Assembly: GCA_016928715.1 (NCBI GenBank)
Contig: JAFGKG010000072.1
Location: 1 to 48,162 of the forward strand
From: Chloroflexia bacterium
GTDB lineage: Bacteria; Chloroflexota; Chloroflexia; DTKN01
Direction of reading: 5' to 3'
Length of the DNA: 48,162 nt
Part shown: piece by piece, positions 41,682-48,162 of the stretch
How the letters are laid out: every line of letters starts with the position of its first letter
Numbering within the stretch: position 1 is the first letter of the stretch
Translations under genes and position numbers: made by a program
Notes under the pieces: model-generated
What the model saw: the letters and a program-made list of their open reading frames with translations, nothing else
Told to the model about the DNA's origin: nothing
Databases searched by the model: none

Positions 41682-42827
41682 GTGATATTCAAGCAGTCGA
41701 GCATGGACCGCTGGGGCTCAACCAATAACGTAAATGCCCCCGTAGGGGCGAGGCGCGCCTCGCCCCGACTACAGAAAGGGTTATTGACGAGGCAGCAGGT
41801 AGCAGGTGGCAGGAAACCGCAGGCCGGCGGACTGCGCCTTTCGCTTGCCCTCCTGCTCTTGCTGGTCCTGTCCACGGGGCTACTGGGTTCCTGTGCCCAG
41901 CCACCGGCCGCACCGACGGCCATGCCTGATCCAACCGCACCGCGGCTCACGCCCGCCCGAGGGCCGGCGACGCCGACTCCACTCCCGCCGACGGCGACCG
42001 CCGCCCCTTCTCCGCGGCCCTCCCTTACGCCGACCCCTACCCGTACCCCGACGCCCACCCCTCGGCCGAGCCGGACGCCCACCGCCGCTCCCTCGCCCAC
42101 TCCTACCGAGGCGCCGCTGCCCGAGAGCGTGTTTGTGGACGTCGTCTCTTATGGCCAGGAGCGTATGCTGACCTGCGAGGCGGCGACCATCCGGGTGCTG
42201 CTGCACGACGTGGGCGTGATCGTGCCGGAGGACGAGGTGCAGGACTGCTTCCCCATTACGGCCAATCCCGAGGAGGGCTTTCGGGGGCCCGACGTGGATG
42301 CCAGCATGAGCCTGGACAATTACGGGGCTCACGCGCCGGCCGTGGCCAGGGTCATCCAGCAGCTTTTGGATCGCCATGACCGGCCCTATCGGGCCGTTTG
42401 GCAGACCTTTGCCGGGCGCGAGCCGGCCCTGCACGAACTGCGCCGGCAGTTGGCCGCCGGCCGGCCGGTGATCGTCTGGATGACCTGGCAGGCGCGTAAT
42501 GGTGAGGTTCCGGCAATGAGGGATATGGTCATCCCCCTCAGTGTGACCCTGGAACTGCCAGATCCCTTGGATGGCGGTGGGATGGAGGAGGACCTGGTCA
42601 TTTACAGCGAGTATACGGTGACCCTCGTTTTCGGCGAGCATGTGGAAGTCGTCTATGGCCTGGACGGCTCGGCCTTCCACGTAGTCGATCCCTACGGCTT
42701 TCGCAAACGCGAGGGCCGGATGGTGAATGTCTATCCCGATGGCTTTTACTATCGCTGGCCGGGACCCCCGCCGGGATGGCAGTATTTCGACTATGCCATG
42801 GTCTATATCGTGCCCTTGGACGACTAG
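41682..42827 (+). CDS. C39-like (peptidase_C39_2) lipoprotein with repeat in its N-terminus
   Basis: A 381-aa exported protein. GTG start with AGGAG 5 nt upstream. Residues 1-50 form an unusually long pre-signal region, of which about 15-35 are encoded by a palindromic repeat. The hydrophobic segment (about 52-68) leads to lipobox LGSC (C71). A long Thr/Pro-rich linker (72-145) follows. The C39_2 papain-like domain has SYGQERMLTCEAATIRVLL (candidate nucleophile C), GRPVIVWM and FHVVDPYG. It lies just after the sortase gene and is probably surface-exposed. A shorter product from an internal start is possible. Confidence 0.82.
   Translation: MIFKQSSMDRWGSTNNVNAPVGARRASPRLQKGLLTRQQVAGGRKPQAGGLRLSLALLLLLVLSTGLLGSCAQPPAAPTAMPDPTAPRLTPARGPATPTPLPPTATAAPSPRPSLTPTPTRTPTPTPRPSRTPTAAPSPTPTEAPLPESVFVDVVSYGQERMLTCEAATIRVLLHDVGVIVPEDEVQDCFPITANPEEGFRGPDVDASMSLDNYGAHAPAVARVIQQLLDRHDRPYRAVWQTFAGREPALHELRRQLAAGRPVIVWMTWQARNGEVPAMRDMVIPLSVTLELPDPLDGGGMEEDLVIYSEYTVTLVFGEHVEVVYGLDGSAFHVVDPYGFRKREGRMVNVYPDGFYYRWPGPPPGWQYFDYAMVYIVPLDD
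41724..41785. repeat. GTAGGGGCG-type palindromic repeat inside the C39 lipoprotein gene
   Basis: The core GTAGGGGCGAGGCG-CGCCTCGCCCC-GACTAC (41742-41772) is bracketed by AATAAC (41724-41729) and GTTATT (41780-41785). The CCAATAAC flank also precedes the 47400 copy. A 7-nt-period stretch (GGCAGCA GGTAGCA GGTGGCA) follows at 41791-41811. Confidence 0.85.
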
Positions 42828-42845
42828 TCCTTTTCCCCTTAGGTT

Positions 42846-43631
42846 TTACTCTTCCCCCCCCAACAAGCTGTCCAGTTTTTCCTTGATGGCCCGGACTTCC
42901 TCCACCGCTTCCCCGCCCAGGTCATAGATCGCCCGGCCCTGCCGGTCCGCCTGGAGGATCTCGTCGTGGTGGTGAATGATGCCCAGGAGGTCCAGGTCGC
43001 CGGTTTGCTCCACGATAAAGGCCTCGTCCTGGGCGGTGCGGACCTTGTTGCCCACGATATAGAGGCGCTGGATGCCAATGTCGGCGGCCAGTTCGCGGAT
43101 GCGCCGGGCCATCTGGATGCTGCGCCGGCCCGGTTCCACAATCGCGATCAGGGCGTCCACCGAGGAGGCGGTGGCCCGCCCCAGGTGCTCGATACCGGCG
43201 ACCATGTCCAGGATGACCACGTCCTGGCGGTGGAGCAGAAGGTGCGTGACCAGCGAGCGCAGCATGATGTTTTCCGGGCAGACGCAGCCGCTGCCCCCAC
43301 GCTGTACGGTGCCCATGACCATCAGCCGGACGCCCTCGTGCTCGATGGAGAGGGTTTCGGGCAGGTCATCCACCCGGGGGTTCAATTTGAAAAAGGGCGC
43401 CTGCGATCCGGGCCGGGCCCCGGTGCGCTCCTCGATCAGGTCGTCCATCTGGGCGATCGGTTGGATGGCCATGACCTGCTGGGGCGAGATGCCGATCGCT
43501 GACCCCAGGTTGGTCGAAGGGTCGGCATCGATGGCCAATACCGGCCGGCCCTCTGCTGCGTACAGGCGGGCCAATGTGCCCGCCACCGTGGTTTTGCCCA
43601 CGCCACCCTTGCCTGCAATTGCGATTTTCAA
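42846..43631 (-). CDS. cooC: CooC-type nickel-insertion ATPase
   Basis: A 261-aa MinD/NifH-superfamily ATPase. Deviant Walker A GKGGVGKT (7-14), switch motif AIDADPSTNLG, and the CooC signature GSGCVCPE with C116 and C118, which bind metal at the dimer interface. CooC helps load nickel into the C-cluster of carbon monoxide dehydrogenase or acetyl-CoA synthase. TTG start with GAGGAGGT about 7 nt upstream. No CODH structural gene is in the window, so the client is elsewhere. The divergent neighbour at 43738 has its own promoter. Confidence 0.88.
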   Translation of the reverse strand: MKIAIAGKGGVGKTTVAGTLARLYAAEGRPVLAIDADPSTNLGSAIGISPQQVMAIQPIAQMDDLIEERTGARPGSQAPFFKLNPRVDDLPETLSIEHEGVRLMVMGTVQRGGSGCVCPENIMLRSLVTHLLLHRQDVVILDMVAGIEHLGRATASSVDALIAIVEPGRRSIQMARRIRELAADIGIQRLYIVGNKVRTAQDEAFIVEQTGDLDLLGIIHHHDEILQADRQGRAIYDLGGEAVEEVRAIKEKLDSLLGGEE

Positions 43632-43658
43632 CGGTCTACCTCCTCTGTAAAACGCTAG

Positions 43659-43687
43659 TTGACGTCGCTTGTTTTTTCTGGTACACT
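43659..43687 (+). promoter_or_regulatory. Promoter of the 43738 gene
   Basis: TTGACG (43659-43664), 17 bp, TACACT (43682-43687) with extended TGG. About 50 nt before the ATG. Confidence 0.75.
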
Positions 43688-43737
43688 ATCGGTGATCATC
43701 CCTCTGCTAAATGCGGACAGAGCGAGGCCGAGAGCAT

Positions 43738-44037
43738 ATGGTAAAACTTTTGATGACCTGGGACATTCGCGAAGGGGAGGAATCCTCCTATATGGAATTC
43801 GTCGTACACGAACTGGGTCCCAAGTTGAACGATTTGGGGCTGACCATTACCGATGCCTGGTATACCATTGCTGGAGAGCCCCCGCAGGTGATCATTGGCG
43901 GTGTCGTGGAGGATCGAGAGTCCCTATACAAAATCTTTCAGCAACCCGGTTGGGAGGAACTGCAGCAAAAGCTGCAGGGCTATGTGATCAATTACCAGCA
44001 AAAGATTGCCTCGCATCGGGGTTTTTTCCAACTATAG
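43738..44037 (+). CDS. Small conserved-looking protein, possibly a ferredoxin-like alpha/beta (Dabb/NIPSNAP-type) fold
   Basis: A 99-aa soluble protein beginning MVKLLMTWDIREGEESSYM. The alternation of strands and helices (KLLMTWDI, TITDAWYTIAG, QVIIGGVV, SLYKIFQQPGWEEL) resembles single-domain dimeric alpha/beta-barrel proteins, but no family is firmly recognised. An in-frame ATG at 43711 would add nine residues. Neither start has a strong ribosome binding site, though GAGG lies about 10 nt before 43738. It has a clear promoter and is followed 78 bp later by the CvpA-like gene. Confidence 0.65.
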   Translation: MVKLLMTWDIREGEESSYMEFVVHELGPKLNDLGLTITDAWYTIAGEPPQVIIGGVVEDRESLYKIFQQPGWEELQQKLQGYVINYQQKIASHRGFFQL

Positions 44038-44115
44038 CCAATGTCCTTCTGCGCATTCTAGCATGCCAGGGGCTTGGCTGTCAAGGACGACCTAGAGAGT
44101 AAAGGAGTTGCTGCG

Positions 44116-44883
44116 ATGGGCGAAATCACGCTGACGACGCTGACCGTGGGCTGGATCGATGTGTTGGCTATCCTGATCGCCCTGGCCTTTGCTGCGATTG
44201 GGCTTTGGCGCGGGTTCCGTCGGGAGATTTTGGTCACCCTGGCCGGCATTGTGCCGGGGGTGATGTTGGGCTCCCTGTGGGGGGATGCCTGGGCTTCCGA
44301 TTTGGCCTCGCGTATGCAGGGCCAGGTGGATACTTTTCAGGGCGTCTTTCGCCTGGGCAGCCTTGTCTATATCCTGCTGCTCATTGGTTATGGCAGCGGT
44401 TTTTTCCTGCCGCGCCGCCAGGCCGCGCCCTTTTTGCAGCGGCTGTTGGGGGGGCTGGTTGGCTTGTTGAACGGCCTCTTGGCGGAAGCTTTTGCTTTCC
44501 AGTACATCCAGCGCTACTTCCTGGGCAATGAAGCCGATTCGACCCTGCAGAATGCGCTGATCTCTTCCCTTCTGCTCAAGGGGCTGCCCTGGATGTTTTT
44601 GGGCGTCGTGGTCATTGTCAGTTGGGCTGTGGTGATCATCGCTCTAGTGCGTCTGGCCCGCTACATTGGCCAGTTGACCCAGCCGCAAGAGCAAGAGCCC
44701 GCGGCTCCCTTGCCCAGCATGGCCCAGCCCCCCGCGGCTACAACCCCCGTGCCGGCGGTTGAGCCCCCCGTGGTCGAGGAAACGCCGCCCCCGGCGGCCG
44801 AACCGACGGTGCCCTGTCCCAATTGCGGGGAGCCGGTTGCGCCCGGTGCCTCTTTTTGCCTGCACTGTGGGAAAAAGATCTAG
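44116..44883 (+). CDS. CvpA-family membrane protein with C-terminal zinc ribbon
   Basis: A 255-aa protein. Four hydrophobic helices in residues about 10-185 follow the CvpA pattern (WIDVLAILIALAFAAIGLWRGFRREIL...), a family linked to colicin V production and envelope homeostasis. A Pro/Ala-rich linker (200-232) leads to a zinc ribbon, CPNCGEPVAPGASFCLHCGK, at the extreme C-terminus. The ATG at 44116 was chosen for the AAAGGAG 8 nt upstream; an in-frame TTG at 44074 lacks a site. It ends 20 bp from the convergent HypB-like gene. Confidence 0.82.
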   Translation: MGEITLTTLTVGWIDVLAILIALAFAAIGLWRGFRREILVTLAGIVPGVMLGSLWGDAWASDLASRMQGQVDTFQGVFRLGSLVYILLLIGYGSGFFLPRRQAAPFLQRLLGGLVGLLNGLLAEAFAFQYIQRYFLGNEADSTLQNALISSLLLKGLPWMFLGVVVIVSWAVVIIALVRLARYIGQLTQPQEQEPAAPLPSMAQPPAATTPVPAVEPPVVEETPPPAAEPTVPCPNCGEPVAPGASFCLHCGKKI

Positions 44884-44903
44884 ACATTACAAGCACGATG
44901 GTA

Positions 44904-45572
44904 TTAGTGAACGAATTGCCCTTGGCGCTGCCCAATCTGCTGCAGCAGCCACTGCCCCCAGGCCTCCAGGCCCTCCCCAGTGCGGCAGGAGAGTTCAAAC
45001 AGGGGTGCACGTTCGTTCAATCGGCGGACCGCTTGCTGGAAGCGATTCCGGTCGAACTCGAGATGCGGCAGCAGGTCTAACTTGTTGAGTACAACCGCAT
45101 CCGCTTGGGCAAAGGGCACGGGGTAGCGCAGGGGACAATCCTCCCCCTCGGGCAGGCTGGCCAGGACGACACGCAGGCTTTGCTCCAACATGTGCGGGGG
45201 GCGGCAGATCAGCGAGCCGATCTCCTCGATGAGCAGTAGGTCCACGTCGGCCAGGGGCAGTTGCTCCAAGGCGTCTCGCAGCAAGCTGGCATCTATATAG
45301 GCCTGTCCTCCCGTGTTGACCATGACCACCGGCAGGTCGCCTGTTTCCGAGATGCGGGGGCTGGTGTGGGAGAGGGTCCCCTGAATCACGGCGATGCGGG
45401 CCTTTTGGCTCAGGCTCTCGACAGTGCGTCGGATCAGGCAGGTCTTGCCGGCCCCGGACGAGGCTTGCAGGTGCACGGTGACGATTCCCATGGCCTCTAG
45501 GAATCCGGCATTCTCTGCGGCCAGCAATGCTTCGGCGGAGAGTGTTCGTTCTATCTGTGCTAAAGGGCTCAT
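44904..45572 (-). CDS. HypB-like hydrogenase/urease accessory GTPase with altered metal site
   Basis: A 222-aa SIMIBI-class GTPase related to HypB, which delivers nickel to [NiFe]-hydrogenase. P-loop SSGAGKT (38-44), EEIGSLIC (116-123), EGEDCPLRYPVPF and VLNKLDLL match HypB. The N-terminal Cys-rich nickel motif is absent. The G-domain metal motif, usually GCHLDA, reads QAYIDA (A91, Y92 in place of Cys-His), while C123 is kept. It may therefore serve another client or bind metal differently. GGAG lies 7 nt before the ATG. The promoter is at 45626-45654. No hydrogenase genes are nearby. Confidence 0.8.
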   Translation of the reverse strand: MSPLAQIERTLSAEALLAAENAGFLEAMGIVTVHLQASSGAGKTCLIRRTVESLSQKARIAVIQGTLSHTSPRISETGDLPVVMVNTGGQAYIDASLLRDALEQLPLADVDLLLIEEIGSLICRPPHMLEQSLRVVLASLPEGEDCPLRYPVPFAQADAVVLNKLDLLPHLEFDRNRFQQAVRRLNERAPLFELSCRTGEGLEAWGQWLLQQIGQRQGQFVH

Positions 45573-45625
45573 ACCTATCTCCCTATGGGATATTGGGATT
45601 TGCCTTGGGGTGTTTATCTAGCCTC

Positions 45626-45654
45626 ATTGTAGGGGGTCCGGCCTGTCCTGGCAA
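45626..45654 (-). promoter_or_regulatory. Promoter of the HypB-like gene
   Basis: On the minus strand: TTGCCA (45654-45649), 17 bp, TACAAT (45631-45626), 54 bp before the ATG. Confidence 0.7.
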
Positions 45655-45713
45655 GTTGGGCAGATTACAGGACGGTTACATGACCTTTGGGCCGGACCGG
45701 CCCGTCAGTCGGT

Positions 45714-45742
45714 TTGCACGTTCGGGCAAGCCGTAGTATAAT
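45714..45742 (+). promoter_or_regulatory. Promoter of dapL
   Basis: TTGCAC (45714-45719), 17 bp, TATAAT (45737-45742). The predicted transcript has a leader of about 160 nt. Confidence 0.75.
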
Positions 45743-45911
45743 GCGGCAAGTTTGCATCCAAGTGTGTGCTGGCAATGGGGCGAGCACGTTACTGACCTCT
45801 GCATAACCCCCTAAAACGAGTATGGCCTGAAGGTCTTTTTTTATTCGTGCGCGCTGGCTTTAGGAGGCTATGTCGAGATCGATAGGAATGATCCTAGACT
45901 GGAGAAAGACC
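45743..45911 (+). other. Long 5' leader of dapL
   Basis: No gene is seen in this stretch. It holds a weak hairpin (GTGCT with AGCAC) and a longer one in which ACGAGTA pairs with TATTCGT around GGCC-TGAA-GGTC and a run of seven T. This could act as an attenuator. It does not look like the known lysine riboswitch, which is larger. Confidence 0.35.
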
Positions 45912-47078
45912 ATGCAAATTCCCCTGGCACAAAAACTGCACAATTTGCCGCCCTACCTGCAGGCGGAGGCCAATCGGCGGATCGCATCCATGCGCGCACA
46001 GGGCGTGGATGTGATCAACCTGGGCATTGGCAATCCCGACATGCCCACGCCCGACTTTGTCGTCGAGGCGCTCTACCGGGCCGCGCAGAACCCGCGCTAT
46101 CACGGCTACCCCAACTATTACGGGATCGCCGAGCTGCGGCAGGCCTTTGCGCACTATTACAAGCGGCGCTTTGACGTCGACGTCGATTTCGAGAGGGAGA
46201 TCATCCCCCTGATCGGCACCAAGGAGGGCCTGGTGCACCTGACCAACGTCCTCTGTAATCCCGGGGACATTGTCCTGGTGCCCGATCCGGGCTATCCCGT
46301 GTACCGGATCGCGGCCATCCTGGCCGGGGCGGACGTTTACGCGGTTCCCCTGTTGGAGGAGAACGGCTACCTGCCCGACCTGGACGCCATTCCCGCCTGG
46401 GTGGCCCAGCGCTCCAAGCTGCTCTGGATCAACTATCCCAACAATCCCACCGCGGCGACGGCCGACCAGGGCTTTTTTGCCCAGGCGATCGAATTTGGCC
46501 TGACCCACAACGTCGTGATTGCCCACGACAATGCCTATGCCGACGTGACCTTTGAGGGCTATGTGCCCCCAGGTTTTTTGGAGCTGGAGGGGGCGAAGCA
46601 AGTGGGGGTCGAGTTCTATTCTCTCTCCAAGACCTACAACATGGCCGGCTGGCGGGTGGGCGCGCTCTTGGGCAATGCCGATGTCGTGCAGGCTGTGGCC
46701 CGGGTCAAGACCAACGTCGACAGTGGCATCTTTACGCCCGTGCAGTATGCCGCTATGGCAGCCTTGGAGGGGGATCAGTCCTGGGTGGCCGAGCGCAACC
46801 GTATCTATCAGGCGCGGCGGGACCGGGCCCTCGATATGCTGCAGTCGGTAGGGATCCACGTCACCCCGCCCCGGGCCGGCCTGTACATTTGGGGCAGCGT
46901 GCCACCGGGATACAGTTCGATGGAATTCTGCCTCAAGCTGTTGGAGGAGACCGGGGTCTGGCTGACGCCGGGCAGCGGGTTCGGCGAGCAGGGCGAGGGC
47001 TATTTCCGGCTCTCCCTGGCGGCTCCGGACGACCGCCTGGACGCGGCCGTCCAGCGGCTGGCCAGTTTCAAGGCCTAG
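45912..47078 (+). CDS. dapL: LL-diaminopimelate aminotransferase
   Basis: A 388-aa fold-type I PLP enzyme converting tetrahydrodipicolinate directly to LL-diaminopimelate for lysine and peptidoglycan. INLGIGNPDMPTPDF, GYPNYYGIAELRQAFAHYY, VLVPDPGYPVYR, INYPNNPTAA, HDNAYADVTF and SLSKTYNMAGWRVG with K240 as the PLP lysine. The close match to the MTH52-like DapL group favours this over a general aspartate aminotransferase. The ATG at 45912 has GGAG 7 nt upstream; two earlier in-frame starts lack one. It is monocistronic by its promoter and the downstream hairpin. Confidence 0.88.
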   Translation: MQIPLAQKLHNLPPYLQAEANRRIASMRAQGVDVINLGIGNPDMPTPDFVVEALYRAAQNPRYHGYPNYYGIAELRQAFAHYYKRRFDVDVDFEREIIPLIGTKEGLVHLTNVLCNPGDIVLVPDPGYPVYRIAAILAGADVYAVPLLEENGYLPDLDAIPAWVAQRSKLLWINYPNNPTAATADQGFFAQAIEFGLTHNVVIAHDNAYADVTFEGYVPPGFLELEGAKQVGVEFYSLSKTYNMAGWRVGALLGNADVVQAVARVKTNVDSGIFTPVQYAAMAALEGDQSWVAERNRIYQARRDRALDMLQSVGIHVTPPRAGLYIWGSVPPGYSSMEFCLKLLEETGVWLTPGSGFGEQGEGYFRLSLAAPDDRLDAAVQRLASFKA

Positions 47079-47084
47079 GCCGAC

Positions 47085-47113
47085 TTGCAATTTTTTAAAA
47101 GATTGTGTATAAT
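47085..47113 (+). promoter_or_regulatory. Promoter of a probable small RNA
   Basis: TTGCAA (47085-47090), 17 bp, TATAAT (47108-47113), placed 6 bp after the dapL stop. The only structure downstream before the next promoter is a 19-bp hairpin with a U-tract. Confidence 0.7.
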
Positions 47114-47118
47114 AGGGG

Positions 47119-47190
47119 TACTCCCTTCCCCTAGTGCCCCTGGTGGACGGAGATCCGCAAAGGATCCCGTTCGCCAGGGGGAATTTTTGT
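47119..47190 (+). ncRNA. Candidate orphan small RNA of about 70 nt ending in an intrinsic terminator
   Basis: From the promoter at 47085-47113 a transcript would begin near 47119 and run into the hairpin at 47137-47180 and TTTTT at 47184-47188. It has no start codon with a ribosome binding site. No known RNA family is recognised. The alternative is that only the terminator matters, as the 3' end of dapL. Confidence 0.5.
47137..47188 (+). terminator. Rho-independent terminator
   Basis: The left arm 47137-47156 and right arm 47162-47180 pair over 19 bp with one bulged A (47151), two wobble pairs and a GCAAA loop. GAA then TTTTT follows. It is placed to end dapL and/or the small RNA. Confidence 0.85.
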
Positions 47191-47200
47191 CTCGCTGGGG

Positions 47201-47229
47201 TTGCATGCTGGGGGGGGATATAGTATAAT
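47201..47229 (+). promoter_or_regulatory. Promoter upstream of the DksA/TraR-type gene
   Basis: TTGCAT (47201-47206), 17 bp, TATAAT (47224-47229). About 360 nt before the GTG start at 47591. Confidence 0.75.
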
Positions 47230-47590
47230 TCGCCTGTTCTAGCCTTGCCGCAGTCCCAAGATTACGCGGATGGCCAGACATGGATTGACCAGCAAAAGTC
47301 CATGTCCCATCCGTGCAATTCATAGAAAATTCGTGTCGTGCCCTTTCCCTAGCAGTCGTTCATGGCCGCCGGGCCGCCACCAATAACAAAAATAGCCTTG
47401 TAGGGGCGACGCACGCGTCGCCCCCCGCCTACGCGGGGGCAGTCTCTACAGAGAGCTCTGGAGTCGGACACCGCTGTCCATGGAGCGGTTATAGGCCCTA
47501 ACCGGCGAAATTCTCGCCTTGCGCGGGGATTTTGGCTGCTGACCCGTGGTCAGGGTTTCAGGCCGGCTTGGGGAAAGATGGAGGATCTGG
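47230..47590 (+). other. Long non-coding leader with hairpins and a repeat
   Basis: No gene is seen in this stretch. It holds a two-step hairpin at 47267-47313 (CGGATGG/CCATCCG outside, ACATGGA/TCCATGT inside), the palindromic repeat at 47400-47425, a perfect CCCCCGC-CTAC-GCGGGGG hairpin (47422-47439) and a GGCGA/TCGCC hairpin near 47503. It ends at the GGAGG of the DksA/TraR-type gene. Confidence 0.55.
47370..47439. repeat. GTAGGGGCG-type palindromic repeat with conserved flank
   Basis: The perfect palindrome GGGGCGACGC-AC-GCGTCGCCCC (47403-47424) follows GCCGCCACCAATAAC and a short AT-rich stretch. The same left flank, in diverged form, precedes the copies at 41742 and (reverse strand) 19505. 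Confidence 0.85.
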
Positions 47591-47944
47591 GTGCTAAAAG
47601 CGGCTAAATTGACCAAACTCCGCCAACGTCTGGAGATGGAAAAGGAGCGCATTGAGGGACATATCATCGAACTGGAGGGAATGCTGCGCCTGGAGGATCG
47701 GGAGATCAGTTCGGGGGAGGATGACGCGGACGTCGCCGCCCGGGTGGTGTCCTATAATGGGCTGATTGCGCTTTTGGAAAGCGAGCAGCAGACCTTGGAA
47801 GAGATCGAGCAGGCGCTGCGGGCTGTGCAGGATGGGAGCTATGGCCGCTGTGTTGTCTGTGGCAGCGATATCCAGTTGGCCCGTTTGGAAGCCCGGCCCT
47901 ATGCCCGACGCTGTATTACCTGCCAGGAGCGCCAGGGAGGGTAA
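47591..47944 (+). CDS. DksA/TraR-family C4 zinc-finger protein
   Basis: A 117-aa protein with an N-terminal coiled coil (about 5-75) and a C-terminal C4 zinc finger with the DksA/TraR spacing CxxC-x17-CxxC (CVVCGSDIQ...CITCQ). Full DksA binds the RNA polymerase secondary channel and works with ppGpp; this shorter form may act similarly. GTG at 47591 with GGAGG 6 nt upstream was preferred over an in-frame start at 47546 that lacks a site. Its promoter at 47201 gives an unusually long leader. Confidence 0.85.
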   Translation: MLKAAKLTKLRQRLEMEKERIEGHIIELEGMLRLEDREISSGEDDADVAARVVSYNGLIALLESEQQTLEEIEQALRAVQDGSYGRCVVCGSDIQLARLEARPYARRCITCQERQGG

Positions 47945-47979
47945 TGACTAGTACAGGGTCAGACAAGTTCTAAAGACCT

Positions 47980-48150
47980 GTCAACCTGAGCGTAGCTCAG
48001 GCCTGAACGAGCCGCCGCAGGCGGCGAAGTGAAGAATCTCCCGGAAAATAAGCCGCGTCTTTTTGCCATCCAGGAGATTCTTCGTCGTCGCAGTTGCTGC
48101 GCAACTGCTCCTCCTCAGACCTGTCCTGAGCGTAGTCGAAGGAATGACAG
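47980..48150. repeat. Composite palindromic repeat block at window end
   Basis: GAAGAATCTCC (48031-48041) and GGAGATTCTTC (48073-48083) form an 11-bp inverted repeat. Smaller hairpins are nested around it: CCTGAG/CTCAGG (47985-48001), GCCGCC/GGCGGC near 48011, and GCAGTTG/CAACTGC (48090-48108). CCTGAGCGTAG appears at both ends. No coding capacity is evident. Confidence 0.8.
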
Positions 48151-48162
48151 AATTTATCTGAC

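Noticed and set aside
45743-45911. Lysine riboswitch upstream of dapL
   Set aside because: The leader is too short and lacks the multi-helix core expected for that class.
47085-47190. 6S RNA
   Set aside because: 6S RNA is about 180 nt with a large central bubble. This unit is about 70 nt with a nearly perfect stem.
47230-47590. tRNA or CRISPR array in the leader region
   Set aside because: The hairpins do not form a cloverleaf and the repeats are single palindromes with no regular spacers. No CRISPR array was seen anywhere in the window.

Overview
The window is GC-rich and gene-dense, with about 39 protein genes, no rRNA and no recognisable tRNA. The gene content suggests an uncultured Chloroflexota, most likely Anaerolineae or a relative. 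Pointers are the archaeal-type phosphoglycerate mutase (ApgM), the DapL route to lysine, a bacterial XPB helicase with two helicase-associated partners, CooC, M42 peptidases, many lipoproteins with Thr/Pro-rich linkers, and frequent TTG/GTG starts. The phylum call is inference from gene content, not from a marker tree.

Layout. (1) 1-6.1 kb, plus: the end of truB, ribF, a GspE-like/GAF/PAS/class III cyclase fusion, and a 7TM-PAS histidine kinase with its own promoter. (2) 15.4-6.1 kb, minus: a six-gene envelope glycan operon with two GT39-like transferases, a DUF692-type enzyme, another GT39-like transferase, a methyltransferase and a GT87-like transferase. (3) 15.5-18.2 kb, plus: a polytopic membrane protein and a DUF2085 protein. 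(4) 20.3-18.2 kb, minus: a coiled-coil zinc-ribbon protein, a P-loop protein and a DUF402 protein. A cupin is divergent at 20.5 kb. (5) 30.8-20.9 kb, minus: XPB helicase, SWIM/helicase-associated protein, second helicase-associated protein, FGE-fold lipoprotein, GHMP sugar kinase, TrmD and RdgB. TrmD and RdgB share one uninterrupted frame. (6) 31-34 kb, plus: a gluzincin lipoprotein and apgM. (7) 37.4-34.2 kb, minus: gmd and two M42 aminopeptidases. (8) 37.5-42.8 kb: DUF5680 protein, polysaccharide deacetylase lipoprotein, obg, sortase and C39-like lipoprotein. (9) 42.8-48.2 kb: cooC, small protein, CvpA-like protein, HypB-like GTPase, dapL, a probable small RNA, a DksA/TraR-type protein and a terminal repeat block.

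Two window-wide patterns stand out. First, palindromic repeats (arms of the type GTAGGGGCG...CGCCCCTAC, or CCTCACCCC...GGGGTGAGG) lie between genes and also, in frame, inside four reading frames: the GT87 loop, the tail of a GT39 protein, the trmD-rdgB junction and the N-terminus of the C39 lipoprotein. Second, sixteen promoter-like sites share a TTG -35 start, an exact 17-bp spacer and a TANNNT -10. Their -35 usually reads TTGC, and about half have an extended -10. Several form tight divergent pairs that mark the operon borders.
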